A stretch of DNA of 64,000 nucleotides from Candidatus Paralachnospira sangeri (GCA_904397815.1 CAJFOT010000103.1:1-64000), one strand, 5' to 3'; counted from the stretch's first letter, positions 28,437 through 38,321 are shown. The notes: generated by a model not told the origin, from the letters alone. Numbers and translations are program-made.

Positions 28437-29948
28437 TTATATTATCACATAAAACAAAACAGATAAAGCACAAAATGCGCCGATCAGCGAATAAATTACA
28501 CCGGACAGCGCCTGTTTCCATTTTCTGGAGCTGCCGCCTGTGGATGCGGCGAACAGGGCGGTGTAGACGGCGAATGGGATAATGGTCGGCACAATGTAGC
28601 GGAAATCCATGGTACACCCGAAGGGATAGCCGATGTTGAAGCTGACATAGGAGATCAGCTGGACCGCAGTCAGCAGAGGCAGGCCGTACCGGAGAACCGG
28701 ATGGAGTCCTTTGTTCCGCAGGCACCAGATCATATAGAGGAAGGACGCGGCTGCCAGAATCAGAAACAGCAGCAGAAAACTGTCGGCCAGCAGCTGAGGC
28801 GCGTTGTACTCCCATTCGCCGAAGATGGCGCATTTCAGCATGTAGGTCCACAGGTTATAATCCCCCCGGGGATTGCACCAGCTGCCGAAATATTCTGACA
28901 GGGGGAAGGATAAAAACCGTTCTCCGATGGTGCGCCAGCCGATGTAAAGGTCGCCGTCCACAGGAGGGGCCGGCACATAGCCCAGGGGCTGGCCGTATAC
29001 GATCACGTTCCGGATGGAGTGCCACAGACCCAGGGGAGCGCAGACTGCCAGAAAAGCGGCGAACTGGCCGATCAGCCTTTTCACCGTCAGCCCGGACAGC
29101 TGGCGTGCAGAGGCAGGCAGCGGCTTCTCCGGGTGTCTGGCCTGGCGGACGCACAGAATCAGCACCGCCAGAAATACCGGCCCGGTGAACAGGGCGATCA
29201 TGCCGCCGGACAGCTTGCTCATCATGGAGCAGCCGATGGACACAGCCAGAAGGAGGATATTTTTGAAGGTGGGCTGATTATAATATTTTACTGTATACAG
29301 GACGGCCAGGAAGAAAAAGAAGGTCATGGCCATATCATTGTTGATGGAACCTGCCAGCAGGTAAAAGGTGGGGTGGAAGGCCGTCAGGGCGGCCGCTGCC
29401 AGACAGGCATTGTCTTTCAGCTTCAGGGCCCGGGCTGTCCGGTAGGTGACCACGATGGTCATGGAGGACAGGACACAGGGCACTACCTGGATCCAGGAAC
29501 CGCTCAGCGGGTCGATGCCGGTCAGCCCCACCAGCCGGAGGAACAGGGCGATCATCAGATGGCTGAGAGGGCCGTGGTAAAACTGTCCCTCATAGCCTGC
29601 CGGCAGCCGGAAATTTTCATACAGACTCATGATATAAGGATAATGTCCGTCTGAATCCCAGACATCGTGCTGGCGCACATCGGGATAGGTGTAGATGGCG
29701 TAGCCGATCCGCATGGCCAGACCGGCGATGAGGATAGCGTAAAAGATATGTTCCTTCGGCAGCCCCAGACGGACGGAGACCACGGCGTACAGAAGGGAGA
29801 GGAACACGACGAACAGCATGACCGCCTTAAACCGCTCACCATTGCCGATGGACATGAAAGAGGACAGCCCCAGGGAGCCGGTTACGGTCACGGCAATGCC
29901 GGCATAGATCAAAAATGAAACTTTTTTGGAACAGCTTTCTGAATTCAT
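28437..29948 (-). CDS. Polytopic membrane glycosyltransferase (GT39/PMT-like GT-C)
   Basis: Multi-TM; DVRQHDVWDSDGHYPYIMSLYENFRLP acidic first loop; HPTFYLLAGSINNDMAMTFFFFLAV. Confidence 0.72.
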   Translation of the reverse strand: MNSESCSKKVSFLIYAGIAVTVTGSLGLSSFMSIGNGERFKAVMLFVVFLSLLYAVVSVRLGLPKEHIFYAILIAGLAMRIGYAIYTYPDVRQHDVWDSDGHYPYIMSLYENFRLPAGYEGQFYHGPLSHLMIALFLRLVGLTGIDPLSGSWIQVVPCVLSSMTIVVTYRTARALKLKDNACLAAAALTAFHPTFYLLAGSINNDMAMTFFFFLAVLYTVKYYNQPTFKNILLLAVSIGCSMMSKLSGGMIALFTGPVFLAVLILCVRQARHPEKPLPASARQLSGLTVKRLIGQFAAFLAVCAPLGLWHSIRNVIVYGQPLGYVPAPPVDGDLYIGWRTIGERFLSFPLSEYFGSWCNPRGDYNLWTYMLKCAIFGEWEYNAPQLLADSFLLLFLILAAASFLYMIWCLRNKGLHPVLRYGLPLLTAVQLISYVSFNIGYPFGCTMDFRYIVPTIIPFAVYTALFAASTGGSSRKWKQALSGVIYSLIGAFCALSVLFYVII

Positions 29949-30200
29949 AAAAAACTCCTGTATATCTCTAGATTCATCACCTGCTCCGGCAAGGCCCGGC
30001 GCAGGTTTGAGACCGGCTTGCGGCCGGCTTCGCAGAACATTATATCACGAAATGAGAGAGGGGGGAAGCAGGATTAACACTGCTCCGGGGACAAAATCAT
30101 AACTAGGGGGTGGCAGACGGCCTTCTTTTATGATAGAATCATTAAAGGCCGGAACGATGTGCTGTCTCTGGCTTTTATCAATCAGGAGGCTGAAAGAGTT

Positions 30201-31127
30201 ATGAAAAGCTATATAAAAATTGCCAGGCCGGATCACTGGATCAAAAATCTGTTTATTGTGCCGGGGGTGATCCTGGCCAATCTGCTGACAGATACGGCCT
30301 TTACCCCGGAGGTCGGACTCAGGTTTATCATCGGGTTTATGGCGACCTGCCTGATCGCCTCTGCCAATTATGTGATCAATGAATGGCTGGACGCAAAATT
30401 TGACAAGTATCATCCCACGAAAAAATACCGTCCGGTGGTGACCGGTCATATGAAATTTTCTCTGGTGATGCTGGAGTACGCGGTGCTGATCGCGGCCGGG
30501 CTGGGGCTGTCCGTTCTGGTGTCCCGGTATTTCCTCTATATGGAGATCTGGCTGCTGGTGATGGGCGTGCTGTACAATGTGGAGCCCATCCGGACAAAGG
30601 ATATCGCCTATCTGGATGTGCTGACGGAATCCATTAACAACCTGATCCGGCTGCTGCTGGGGTGGTTTATCGTGAACAATCAGTACCAGCCGCCGCTGAG
30701 TATTATGGTAGGCTACTGGATGGGCGGCGCATTTCTGATGGCAACGAAGCGTTTTGCAGAGTACCGGATGATCAACAATCCGGAGCAGGCAGGGCTGTAT
30801 CGGAAGTCCTTCCGCCATTATACGGAGCATTCTCTGCTGATTTCCGCTTTCTTTTATGCCCTGGCCGCCGCTTTTCTCATCGGCATTTTTATGCTGAAAT
30901 ACCGGATCGAGTATCTGCTGGCCATGCCGCTGATTTTCGGCCTGTTCTGCTTCTATCTCTATATTGCCTTCAAGCCGGACTCGGCTGTGCAGAAGCCGGA
31001 GAAGCTGTATCATGAGAAGGCGCTGTTTATCTATATTGTTTTTATGATCGCTGTCATGGTGATTCTCACATACATAAGGATTCCCGCGCTGGATTATTTC
31101 GTGGAAACCCTGCTGATTAATGTATAA
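30201..31127 (+). CDS. UbiA-family prenyltransferase, decaprenyl-phosphate phosphoribosyltransferase-like
   Basis: IARPDHWIKNLFIVPG, NYVINEWLDAKFDKYHPTKKYRPV (UbiA Asp-rich motif), YLDVLTESINNLIRLLLGW; ATG preceded by AGGAGG. Confidence 0.82.
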   Translation: MKSYIKIARPDHWIKNLFIVPGVILANLLTDTAFTPEVGLRFIIGFMATCLIASANYVINEWLDAKFDKYHPTKKYRPVVTGHMKFSLVMLEYAVLIAAGLGLSVLVSRYFLYMEIWLLVMGVLYNVEPIRTKDIAYLDVLTESINNLIRLLLGWFIVNNQYQPPLSIMVGYWMGGAFLMATKRFAEYRMINNPEQAGLYRKSFRHYTEHSLLISAFFYALAAAFLIGIFMLKYRIEYLLAMPLIFGLFCFYLYIAFKPDSAVQKPEKLYHEKALFIYIVFMIAVMVILTYIRIPALDYFVETLLINV

Positions 31128-31142
31128 TAAGAGGTGTGAAGA

Positions 31143-31946
31143 TTGAAGACTGGAAAAGGGAAAGAAAATGTCGGCGGGGAGCAGCCTGTCAGAATGAGAA
31201 AGTCCCTGAAGGATTATGACGCGGTGATATTTGACGTAGATGGGACGCTGTATTTTCAGCGTCCCATGCGTCTGAAAATGGCATGGAAGCTGGGGACCTT
31301 TTACCTCCTTCATCCGTGGCGGTTCCGGGAACTGCTGGCGGTGAAAACGTTCCGGGAGATACGGGAAAACTGGAAGGAAGAGGAGCGGGATCAGACAGAA
31401 GAGAATCCGACGGAAAAGAATCAGATAGAAGGGAATCGGACAGAAGCGTGTCAGGCCGGGAACCGGGCTGGTGATGGGGCGCTGGACTGGCGGCAGTATA
31501 TTGCAACCGGAAAAAAGATTGGATTGCCGCCCCGTAAAGTGAAGGAGACAGTGGAGCGCTGGATGTACCAGGTGCCTCTGGATCTGCTGCCGGGGTGCCA
31601 GGACAGGATGGTGTCCGGGCTGATGGAGAAGCTGAGGCGCCGGGGGACGGCTGTCCTGGTTTATTCGGACTATCCTGCGGAGGATAAGCTGAAAGCGATG
31701 GGGATCCGGGCCGACAGGGTGTTCTGCGCATTGGATCCGGATATGATGTGTCTGAAGCCGGATCCGAAGGGGATGAGCCATATCCTGTCTGCCGTCGGAT
31801 TCCAGCCGGATCAGGTGCTGATGGTGGGAGACCGGTACAGCAGAGACGGCCTCTCCGCCAGAAATGTGGGAGCGGACTGGCTGATTCTTCCGCCTGCCCC
31901 CGGCAGACGGAAAAAGCTGTTAAAGGAGATTATGGATGAGAATTGA
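31143..31946 (+). CDS. HAD-superfamily hydrolase
   Basis: YDAVIFDVDGTLYF (motif I), VLVYSDYPAEDKL, VLMVGDRYSRDGLSARNVGAD (motif IV). Confidence 0.85.
   Translation: MKTGKGKENVGGEQPVRMRKSLKDYDAVIFDVDGTLYFQRPMRLKMAWKLGTFYLLHPWRFRELLAVKTFREIRENWKEEERDQTEENPTEKNQIEGNRTEACQAGNRAGDGALDWRQYIATGKKIGLPPRKVKETVERWMYQVPLDLLPGCQDRMVSGLMEKLRRRGTAVLVYSDYPAEDKLKAMGIRADRVFCALDPDMMCLKPDPKGMSHILSAVGFQPDQVLMVGDRYSRDGLSARNVGADWLILPPAPGRRKKLLKEIMDEN
31389..31448 (+). repeat. Four in-frame 15-bp tandem repeats inside the HAD gene
   Basis: GATCAGACAGAAGAG / AATCCGACGGAAAAG / AATCAGATAGAAGGG / AATCGGACAGAAGCG, encoding DQTEE-NPTEK-NQIEG-NRTEA. Confidence 0.8.
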
Positions 31947-33981
31947 GAAAAAGACGGCCAGGGCTGTGGTGCTTCTGGCTCTGCTGGCCTTTGCCATAGA
32001 AGGGCTGTTTTTTAATTTCCACTCCTTCCGTCTGGCGGCAGGAGGTTTTTCCTGGCACAATGTCCCGCTGAATCAGGTGGAGGCGGTAGGGTTTTCCTAT
32101 GATGAGGCCACCGGCAGCCTGATATCCGACCCGGAACAGGGGGAACATTATTTTGAACTGAAGAATTTTAACCAGAAGGCAGGCACCGTCTACGTGGATT
32201 TTCAGGTGGAAGGAGAGGACTCCGTGTGCAAGGCCGGTGTCTGGTATACTGATCAGGCCAATGATGAGTATGTGATGCTGGATCTGCGGGATGTGTCGGA
32301 AAACGTAGAAGAAAGCAAATATTTTACCTGCTGGTTCTATGGAGATTCCAGAGACCTGAGAGTTTACTTTAACGAAACACCGGTGACTGTCACCGGATTT
32401 GAGATTAATAAAACAGTCCCCTGGACGTTTGAACCGCTGCGGTTTGCCATTGTGTTCGGCGTATTGCTGCTGCTGTATCTGATCACCGGGAATCAGTGGT
32501 TTCTCCGTCCTGTGGAGGAGCAGGGAAAAGGGCACCGGCTTCTGACGGCAGCCAGTCTGCTTTTGTTCTGCGGTTTCATGTTTTTTACCGCTTACACTTC
32601 ACTGGAGAAAAAATCAGTGGGTCTGGATACCGGCGACCTGTACAGCCAGGATCTGACCGACGCCTTTCTGGCGGGCCAGGTTTCTCTGCTGACAGAGCCG
32701 GACCCGCTGCTGGAAACCCTGGAAAATCCCTATGACATTGACGCCAGAAACAGTGTGGGGCTGTATGCCGACGGACAGTACCGGATGGATGTGTCCTATT
32801 ATAACGGGAAATATTACTGTTATTTCGGACCGGTGCCCTCGCTGCTGCTGTTTGTGCCCTATACCCTGGCGACCGGACAGTATCTGCAGACAGCATGGGG
32901 CTGCCTGTTCTTCGCCATAGTGGCGGCGGTCTTTATGGCGGTGGCGGTGGAGGCTTTTGTGAAGCGGTATTACGGCAGGCTGCCCTATGGATACCTTTTC
33001 CTGGGAAACCTGATTCTCTGGTTTTCCAGCGGGCTTCTGTGGAATCTGCGCCGGCCTCTGTTCTATGAGCTGGCGATTCTCTCGTCGGCCTCCTTTGTGG
33101 CGCTGGGATTTTATATGATCATTACGGCGATAGAAGAGGAGCGGCTGTCTGCGCGGCGGCTGGCGGCAGGCTGCCTCTCCCTGGCTCTGGCGGTGGGCTG
33201 CCGGCCTCTGAGTATCCTTTACTCTCTGGCGATTGTGCCGGTGCTCTGGGTTCAGTACAGAAAGTACCGGAAGGAAAGAGAAACCGTGATCCGGGCAGCC
33301 CTGGCGGTTGGCCTGCCCTATCTGATCACAGGGGGCCTGCTGGCCTGGTACAATCTGGCCCGGTTCGGATCGCTGACAGAATTCGGCGTGACCTATCAGC
33401 TTTCTACCATTGATATGAGCGGAGAGTCATGGAAGCCCCAGATCCTGCCGATCTGTATCTGGCTGATGATGCTGGTGCCCCCGGTGATTAATGAAAACTT
33501 CCCCTTTGTACACGGGGATGCGGACGGCCAGCTGAACTTCGTTGGCACCTTCGCCAGACAGAACCGGGAGGTGGGGCTGTTTTTCCAGAACCCCCTGCTG
33601 TTTATCCTGTTCAGCCCCGGTGCTGTCAGGCAGTCGAAGAGAACCTATGGAAAAAACCCTGCCCGGGCCGTCCTGCTGGCTCTGGGCTGCGCCCTGGCAG
33701 TCTTTGTCATCAGTTCTTTCACCGGCGGCGTGGCAGTGCGCTATGCCACTGATTACGGCGTGGTGATGTCGGCTGCGGCCCTGCTGATTTACTTCGGCCT
33801 GTATCCGGCCGCAGAGGAAAAGGGGCTGGTGAAGCTGCTGTCCAAAATTCTGCTGCTGGCAGCTGTTATTGCCGTTATGATCGGATTCTTCCGCAGTCTG
33901 TACGGAGAAGGGGACTGGCTGTGGAGATATCATGCGGATCTGTATCTGAAGCTGGAATATATTTTCTGCTTCTGGATGTAA
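31936..33981 (+). CDS. Large polytopic membrane protein, putative GT-C glycosyltransferase
   Basis: Multi-TM ORF overlapping HAD gene end; operon context. Confidence 0.6.
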   Translation: MRIEKKTARAVVLLALLAFAIEGLFFNFHSFRLAAGGFSWHNVPLNQVEAVGFSYDEATGSLISDPEQGEHYFELKNFNQKAGTVYVDFQVEGEDSVCKAGVWYTDQANDEYVMLDLRDVSENVEESKYFTCWFYGDSRDLRVYFNETPVTVTGFEINKTVPWTFEPLRFAIVFGVLLLLYLITGNQWFLRPVEEQGKGHRLLTAASLLLFCGFMFFTAYTSLEKKSVGLDTGDLYSQDLTDAFLAGQVSLLTEPDPLLETLENPYDIDARNSVGLYADGQYRMDVSYYNGKYYCYFGPVPSLLLFVPYTLATGQYLQTAWGCLFFAIVAAVFMAVAVEAFVKRYYGRLPYGYLFLGNLILWFSSGLLWNLRRPLFYELAILSSASFVALGFYMIITAIEEERLSARRLAAGCLSLALAVGCRPLSILYSLAIVPVLWVQYRKYRKERETVIRAALAVGLPYLITGGLLAWYNLARFGSLTEFGVTYQLSTIDMSGESWKPQILPICIWLMMLVPPVINENFPFVHGDADGQLNFVGTFARQNREVGLFFQNPLLFILFSPGAVRQSKRTYGKNPARAVLLALGCALAVFVISSFTGGVAVRYATDYGVVMSAAALLIYFGLYPAAEEKGLVKLLSKILLLAAVIAVMIGFFRSLYGEGDWLWRYHADLYLKLEYIFCFWM

Positions 33982-33982
33982 G

Positions 33983-34114
33983 GGGGCGGGGACGGCTACT
34001 GACTTTGCTCCCGACCTGAACAAATACTGAGAAAATAGCAGCCCGCTTTTACAGGCAGCTATTTTCTCAGTATTTGTAATCAGGTCTCCGCATGTCAGTA
34101 TCCATCCCCGCCCC
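33983..34114. repeat. 132-bp nested inverted repeat with 20-bp perfect core stem
   Basis: GGGGCGGGGA/TCCCCGCCCC (33983-33992/34105-34114), TACTGAC/GTCAGTA (33997-34003/34094-34100), CCTGA/TCAGG, ACAAATACTGAGAAAATAGC/GCTATTTTCTCAGTATTTGT (34020-34039/34058-34077). Confidence 0.9.
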
Positions 34115-34293
34115 TGTAAAGAACAGTGCCGACCATCAGTGCCGGAGGCGGCTGCGGGATGCGCTTTTCCTGTTGGCTGGGTGGCGTTGTGCCTTAAAAT
34201 GCTGCGGCTCCGTTCGGCGGTTCTGAATACTGATTGCGGAAGAGCGGAAGAAGCGAAAACAAAAAGTTGGTAGGAATGTTGGCTGCCTGCAGC

Positions 34294-34653
34294 CTATTTG
34301 ACGGTTGGGAGGATGCCTTTCTGTTCCAATACGGTAATGAGGGTTTCCTGGGCGTCATGCAGCCTATGTAGTTCTTTTTTCGTGTCACGTTCGAAAATTT
34401 TCATATCCAGCCGCAGATCTTCGACTTTTTCCAGTGTCAGGGTTGCTTTTACCTCGACTACATCAAGACGGTTATGGATTGCCTTGAGTTCATCTTTCAC
34501 AGACTGCATGTCGCTTTTAAGAGATTGCACATCATCTTTCACAGACCCCATGTCGCTTCTAAAAGCCTGCATCTCATTTCTGAAAGATTGCATTTCTTTG
34601 TCCATGGAAAGGACTTTTTCGTAAATCACCTGTAACAATTCGGAATCGCTCAT
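34294..34653 (-). CDS. Small coiled-coil protein with heptad repeats
   Basis: MQSFRNE-MQAFRSD-MGSVKDD-VQSLKSD-MQSVKDE-LKAIHNR register; ATG preceded by AGGAGTG. Confidence 0.65.
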   Translation of the reverse strand: MSDSELLQVIYEKVLSMDKEMQSFRNEMQAFRSDMGSVKDDVQSLKSDMQSVKDELKAIHNRLDVVEVKATLTLEKVEDLRLDMKIFERDTKKELHRLHDAQETLITVLEQKGILPTVK

Positions 34654-35067
34654 AAAATCACTCCTTTTGTAGTTTGATTATATCATGTATCGGCGCAGGA
34701 GACGTCATAAAAAAACATTTATGATGTTTCCTATATTTTGTTGTCAAGGTACGGTGTTCAGTCTGTGTCCAGTCTGGAATCGGGCAGCTCCCGGGGCGGG
34801 AGTGCTGGAAGGGTGCATCATTTGAAGGGTTTTCGGTATTCGATTTATGAAGGGGATGCTGTCCGGCGTCTGGCGGACGGTATCATTCATAAAGTGGTTG
34901 AAACAAATGATTGATTAATCTTATTTTACCACAAAAATGTAAAAACGCAACAAAAATTTTCTCCTGGGCTGATTTCACTTCAGTTTCCATTTCAGAGAAT
35001 AATTGCTGTATTTTGGAACACACTATCTGGTATCAATGTACAGACTGTGAAGGAGGGAGTGTTCCAG

Positions 35068-36507
35068 ATGAAGAAACAGCCATTATCCGGGGATTTGCAG
35101 GCGAATATGGATTATTTCAGCCAGCGGCTGTCTGTGGATAAAAATTTTGATATTATATACCGGGTGATTCAGATTGCGGACAGGAAGGCCTGTATTTACT
35201 GTGTGGACGGTTTTGTGAAGGATGAGGTGCTGGAGAAGATTCTGTCTTTTCTGTTTGCGAAAAAGCCGGAGGATATGCCGGACAGCGCCCATGAGTTTTC
35301 GAAGGGGCTGGTACCTTATACAGAGGTGGGGCTGGTGACGGACCCGGATACGGTGGTGACCCAGCTGCTGTCTGGCATCAGCTGTCTGTTTATAGACGGC
35401 TACCGGGAATGTATCACCATAGACTGCCGGACATATCCGGTCAGGGGCGTGGAGGAGCCGGAGAAGGACCGGGTGCTGCGGGGGTCCCGGGACGGGTTTG
35501 TGGAGACGCTGGTATTTAATACAGCCCTGATCCGCCGCCGGATCAGAGACCCCCACCTGATCAATGAGATCACCCAGGTGGGAGGAAAGTCCAAAACAGA
35601 CATCGCAATCTGCTATATTGACGACCGGGTGGACCATGAGCTGCTGGAGCATATTAAGACCCGGATCAATAATATCGAAGTGGACGCGCTGACCATGAAC
35701 CAGGAGAGCCTGGCGGAATGTCTGTATGAATATAAATGGATTAACCCCTTTCCCAAGTTTAAGTTCTCCGAACGGCCGGACACGGCGGCGGCCTGTCTGC
35801 TGGAGGGAAATATCGTAATTCTGGTGGACAATTCGCCGGCGGCCATGATACTGCCGTCCAGCATTTTTGACATTATTGAGGAGGCGGATGATTACTATTT
35901 CCCTCCGCTGACCGGCGCTTATCTGCGGCTGACCCGGTTCGGCACATCTGTGCTGGCGCTGCTGCTGACGCCGATTTTCCTGCTGCTGATGCAGAACCCC
36001 CAGTGGATTCCCGAATGGCTGGAGTTTATCCGTTTCCGGGAGGTGGTCACGGTGCCGCTGATTGTCCAGCTGCTGATACTGGAATTTGCCATCGACGGTC
36101 TGAAGCTGGCTTCGCTGAATACGCCCTCCATGCTGACCACACCCCTCAGTGTGATAGCGGCTCTGGTGATCGGCGATTTTTCCGTCAGCTCCGGCTGGTT
36201 TAACGCAGAGACCATGCTGTATATGGCTTTTGTGGTATTGTCCAATTACACCCAGTCCAGCCTGGAGCTGGGCTATGCCCTGAAATTTCTCCGTCTGATC
36301 CTGCTGGTGCTGACAGCTCTGTTTAATGTATGGGGGTTTGCCGCGGGTATTATCATCGCGCTGGCGGCCCTGCTGGGAAACAAGACGATCGCAGGCAAGA
36401 GCTACCTGTATCCTCTGTTTCCCTTTGACGGAAAGAAAATCTGGGAGCGGTTTTTCCGGGCCAGAATCCCCCATTCCTCGGCCAGCGATCACGGTGAGAA
36501 GAAATAA
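35068..36507 (+). CDS. GerA/SpoVAF-family spore germination protein
   Basis: SGISCLFIDGYRECITIDCRTYPVRGVEEPEKDRVLRGSRDGFVETLVFNTALIRRRIRDPHL, typical GerA-family core; C-terminal TM helices. Confidence 0.9.
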   Translation: MKKQPLSGDLQANMDYFSQRLSVDKNFDIIYRVIQIADRKACIYCVDGFVKDEVLEKILSFLFAKKPEDMPDSAHEFSKGLVPYTEVGLVTDPDTVVTQLLSGISCLFIDGYRECITIDCRTYPVRGVEEPEKDRVLRGSRDGFVETLVFNTALIRRRIRDPHLINEITQVGGKSKTDIAICYIDDRVDHELLEHIKTRINNIEVDALTMNQESLAECLYEYKWINPFPKFKFSERPDTAAACLLEGNIVILVDNSPAAMILPSSIFDIIEEADDYYFPPLTGAYLRLTRFGTSVLALLLTPIFLLLMQNPQWIPEWLEFIRFREVVTVPLIVQLLILEFAIDGLKLASLNTPSMLTTPLSVIAALVIGDFSVSSGWFNAETMLYMAFVVLSNYTQSSLELGYALKFLRLILLVLTALFNVWGFAAGIIIALAALLGNKTIAGKSYLYPLFPFDGKKIWERFFRARIPHSSASDHGEKK

Positions 36508-36515
36508 AGAAACGG

Positions 36516-38006
36516 TTATTCCTTCTTTTTTTCTCTCAGCGCCATCACCAGATTTACGCAGATCAGCAGCAGGATGAACAGATAGGGGAAGGCGATCACG
36601 ATGGAGATGGTTTCAATCATCTCGATGCCGCCGGACAGGATCAGGGCCAGGGCGATGGCCGCGATCAGGATGCCCCAGAATACCTTTAACCTGTTGGGCG
36701 GCTCCAGTTTTCCGTCCGATGTCAGCATGGCCAGCACGAAGGTGGCTGAGTTGGCGGAGGTTACGAAAAAGGTGGTCAGCAGGAAGATGGCGATCAGGGA
36801 CAGCAGGATGCCGAAGGGATACTGGGAAAATACATGGAACAAAGCTGTCTCGGGAGAGGCCACCATGGCGGTCAGCTCCTCTGCCGGAAAGTTTCCTGCC
36901 ACATTCAGTCCCATGTTGCCGAACACGGAGAACCAGAGGATGGATACCAGCGTGGGTACGATGATGACGCCCAGGATAAATTCCCGTATGGTCCGTCCCC
37001 GGGAGATCCGGGCGATGAAGATGCCCACGAAGGGAGTCCAGGAGAGCCACCAGGCCCAGTAAAACACCCGCCAGTTCTGAATCCAGGAGCTGTCGCCGTT
37101 AGAGGAAAGACGGAGGCTGTCGGGGAAAAAGTTTAAGATATAGTCTGCCAGCCCTGTGACCAGCGTCTGAACAGTCCGGAGGGAGGGGCCGATCAAAAAG
37201 GCCACGGCCATCAGAAGGACAAAAAGCACCAGGTTAATGTCGGACAGCCGCTTGATTCCCTTTCCCACGCCGCTGATCGCGCTTTTCAGATAGATAAAGC
37301 AGATAATGACGATTACAACGATCCAGGTCAGCATATTGTTGGGGATGGAAAACAGATCTTCCAGGCCGCTGCAGATCTGGAGGCAGCCCATGCCGAAGGA
37401 GGTGGCCACGCCAATCACTGTCAGGACGGTGGTGAAAATATCGATGAATTTTCCGATTCCCCCCTGTGCCTGTTTTGTCCCCAGCATCGGCTTAAACAGA
37501 TTGCTGACCATGGCTGATTCCTTTTTCCGGAACTGGAAATAGGCCAGGCCCAGGCCCATGACGCTGTAGCAGGCCCAGGGGTGGAGACCCCAGTGCATAA
37601 AGCAGGAGCGGATCGAGAAACGGGCCGCCTCCGCTGTCTGAGCCTCGATGCCGCTCATAGGCTGGATGTAGTGGGAGAGAGGCTCTGCCACGCCCCAGAA
37701 TACCAGGCCGATGCCCATGCCTGCGCCAAAGAGCATGGCGAACCAGGAGACTGTGCTGTGCTCCGGCCGCTCATTGTCATCCCCCAGCCGGATCCGCCCG
37801 AAAGGGCTGAAGGCGACAACCAGGGCGAAAAGGACAAAAAAGAGCATGGCACCCAGGTAGAGCCATGAAAAATTCGCCTTCAGTCCCTCCATCAGCCAGT
37901 CTGCGACGACGGAAAAGGACTGGTTTCCCACAATACCCCAGAGGGCGATCCCGCCGGCGATGACCGCGGATACCCAAAAGACAACATTACGCTGATTTTT
38001 TTTCAT
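36516..38006 (-). CDS. BCCT-family betaine/carnitine/choline-type transporter
   Basis: LFGAGMGIGLVFWGVAEPLSHY, MHWGLHPWACYSVMGLGLAYF, FYWAWWLSWTPFVGIFIARISRGRTIREFI. Confidence 0.92.
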   Translation of the reverse strand: MKKNQRNVVFWVSAVIAGGIALWGIVGNQSFSVVADWLMEGLKANFSWLYLGAMLFFVLFALVVAFSPFGRIRLGDDNERPEHSTVSWFAMLFGAGMGIGLVFWGVAEPLSHYIQPMSGIEAQTAEAARFSIRSCFMHWGLHPWACYSVMGLGLAYFQFRKKESAMVSNLFKPMLGTKQAQGGIGKFIDIFTTVLTVIGVATSFGMGCLQICSGLEDLFSIPNNMLTWIVVIVIICFIYLKSAISGVGKGIKRLSDINLVLFVLLMAVAFLIGPSLRTVQTLVTGLADYILNFFPDSLRLSSNGDSSWIQNWRVFYWAWWLSWTPFVGIFIARISRGRTIREFILGVIIVPTLVSILWFSVFGNMGLNVAGNFPAEELTAMVASPETALFHVFSQYPFGILLSLIAIFLLTTFFVTSANSATFVLAMLTSDGKLEPPNRLKVFWGILIAAIALALILSGGIEMIETISIVIAFPYLFILLLICVNLVMALREKKKE

Positions 38007-38082
38007 TTCGTTATAAACCCCTTTCATCATATAAATGTTTTTCTTACGACTGTGCAACCGGTGGCCATTCTGATAAACCGCA

Positions 38083-38092
38083 GAACATGTTC
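38083..38092. promoter_or_regulatory. Palindromic operator candidate GAACATGTTC, copy 1
   Basis: AACCGCAGAACATGTTCGGGTTT. Confidence 0.7.
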
Positions 38093-38171
38093 GGGTTTCC
38101 TGCGGCAGATCGATCACCTGGCAGAATTGATGATAAAAGTGATGAAACAGGTTTTCATAAAATTCAATTGA

Positions 38172-38200
38172 ATTATAAGAGAGTGCCGTCAAAATGTCAA
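38172..38200 (-). promoter_or_regulatory. Consensus promoter TTGACA-N17-TATAAT for BCCT gene
   Basis: + strand ATTATA 38172-38177 and TGTCAA 38195-38200. Confidence 0.8.
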
Positions 38201-38264
38201 TAATAATAGTAAAGATACATAGAAAAATAACAAAGTACACAAAAACAGCAGGATTAAAAAAACC

Positions 38265-38274
38265 GAACATGTTC
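38265..38274. promoter_or_regulatory. Palindromic operator candidate GAACATGTTC, copy 2
   Basis: AACCGAACATGTTCAAATT, just upstream of the mttB-like -35. Confidence 0.7.
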
Positions 38275-38284
38275 AAATTTTGTA

Positions 38285-38313
38285 TTGACAATTCGAAAGA
38301 GATGACTTATAAT
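38285..38313 (+). promoter_or_regulatory. Consensus promoter TTGACA-N17-TATAAT for mttB-like gene
   Basis: TTGACA 38285-38290, TATAAT 38308-38313. Confidence 0.85.
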
Positions 38314-38321
38314 ACAAACCA

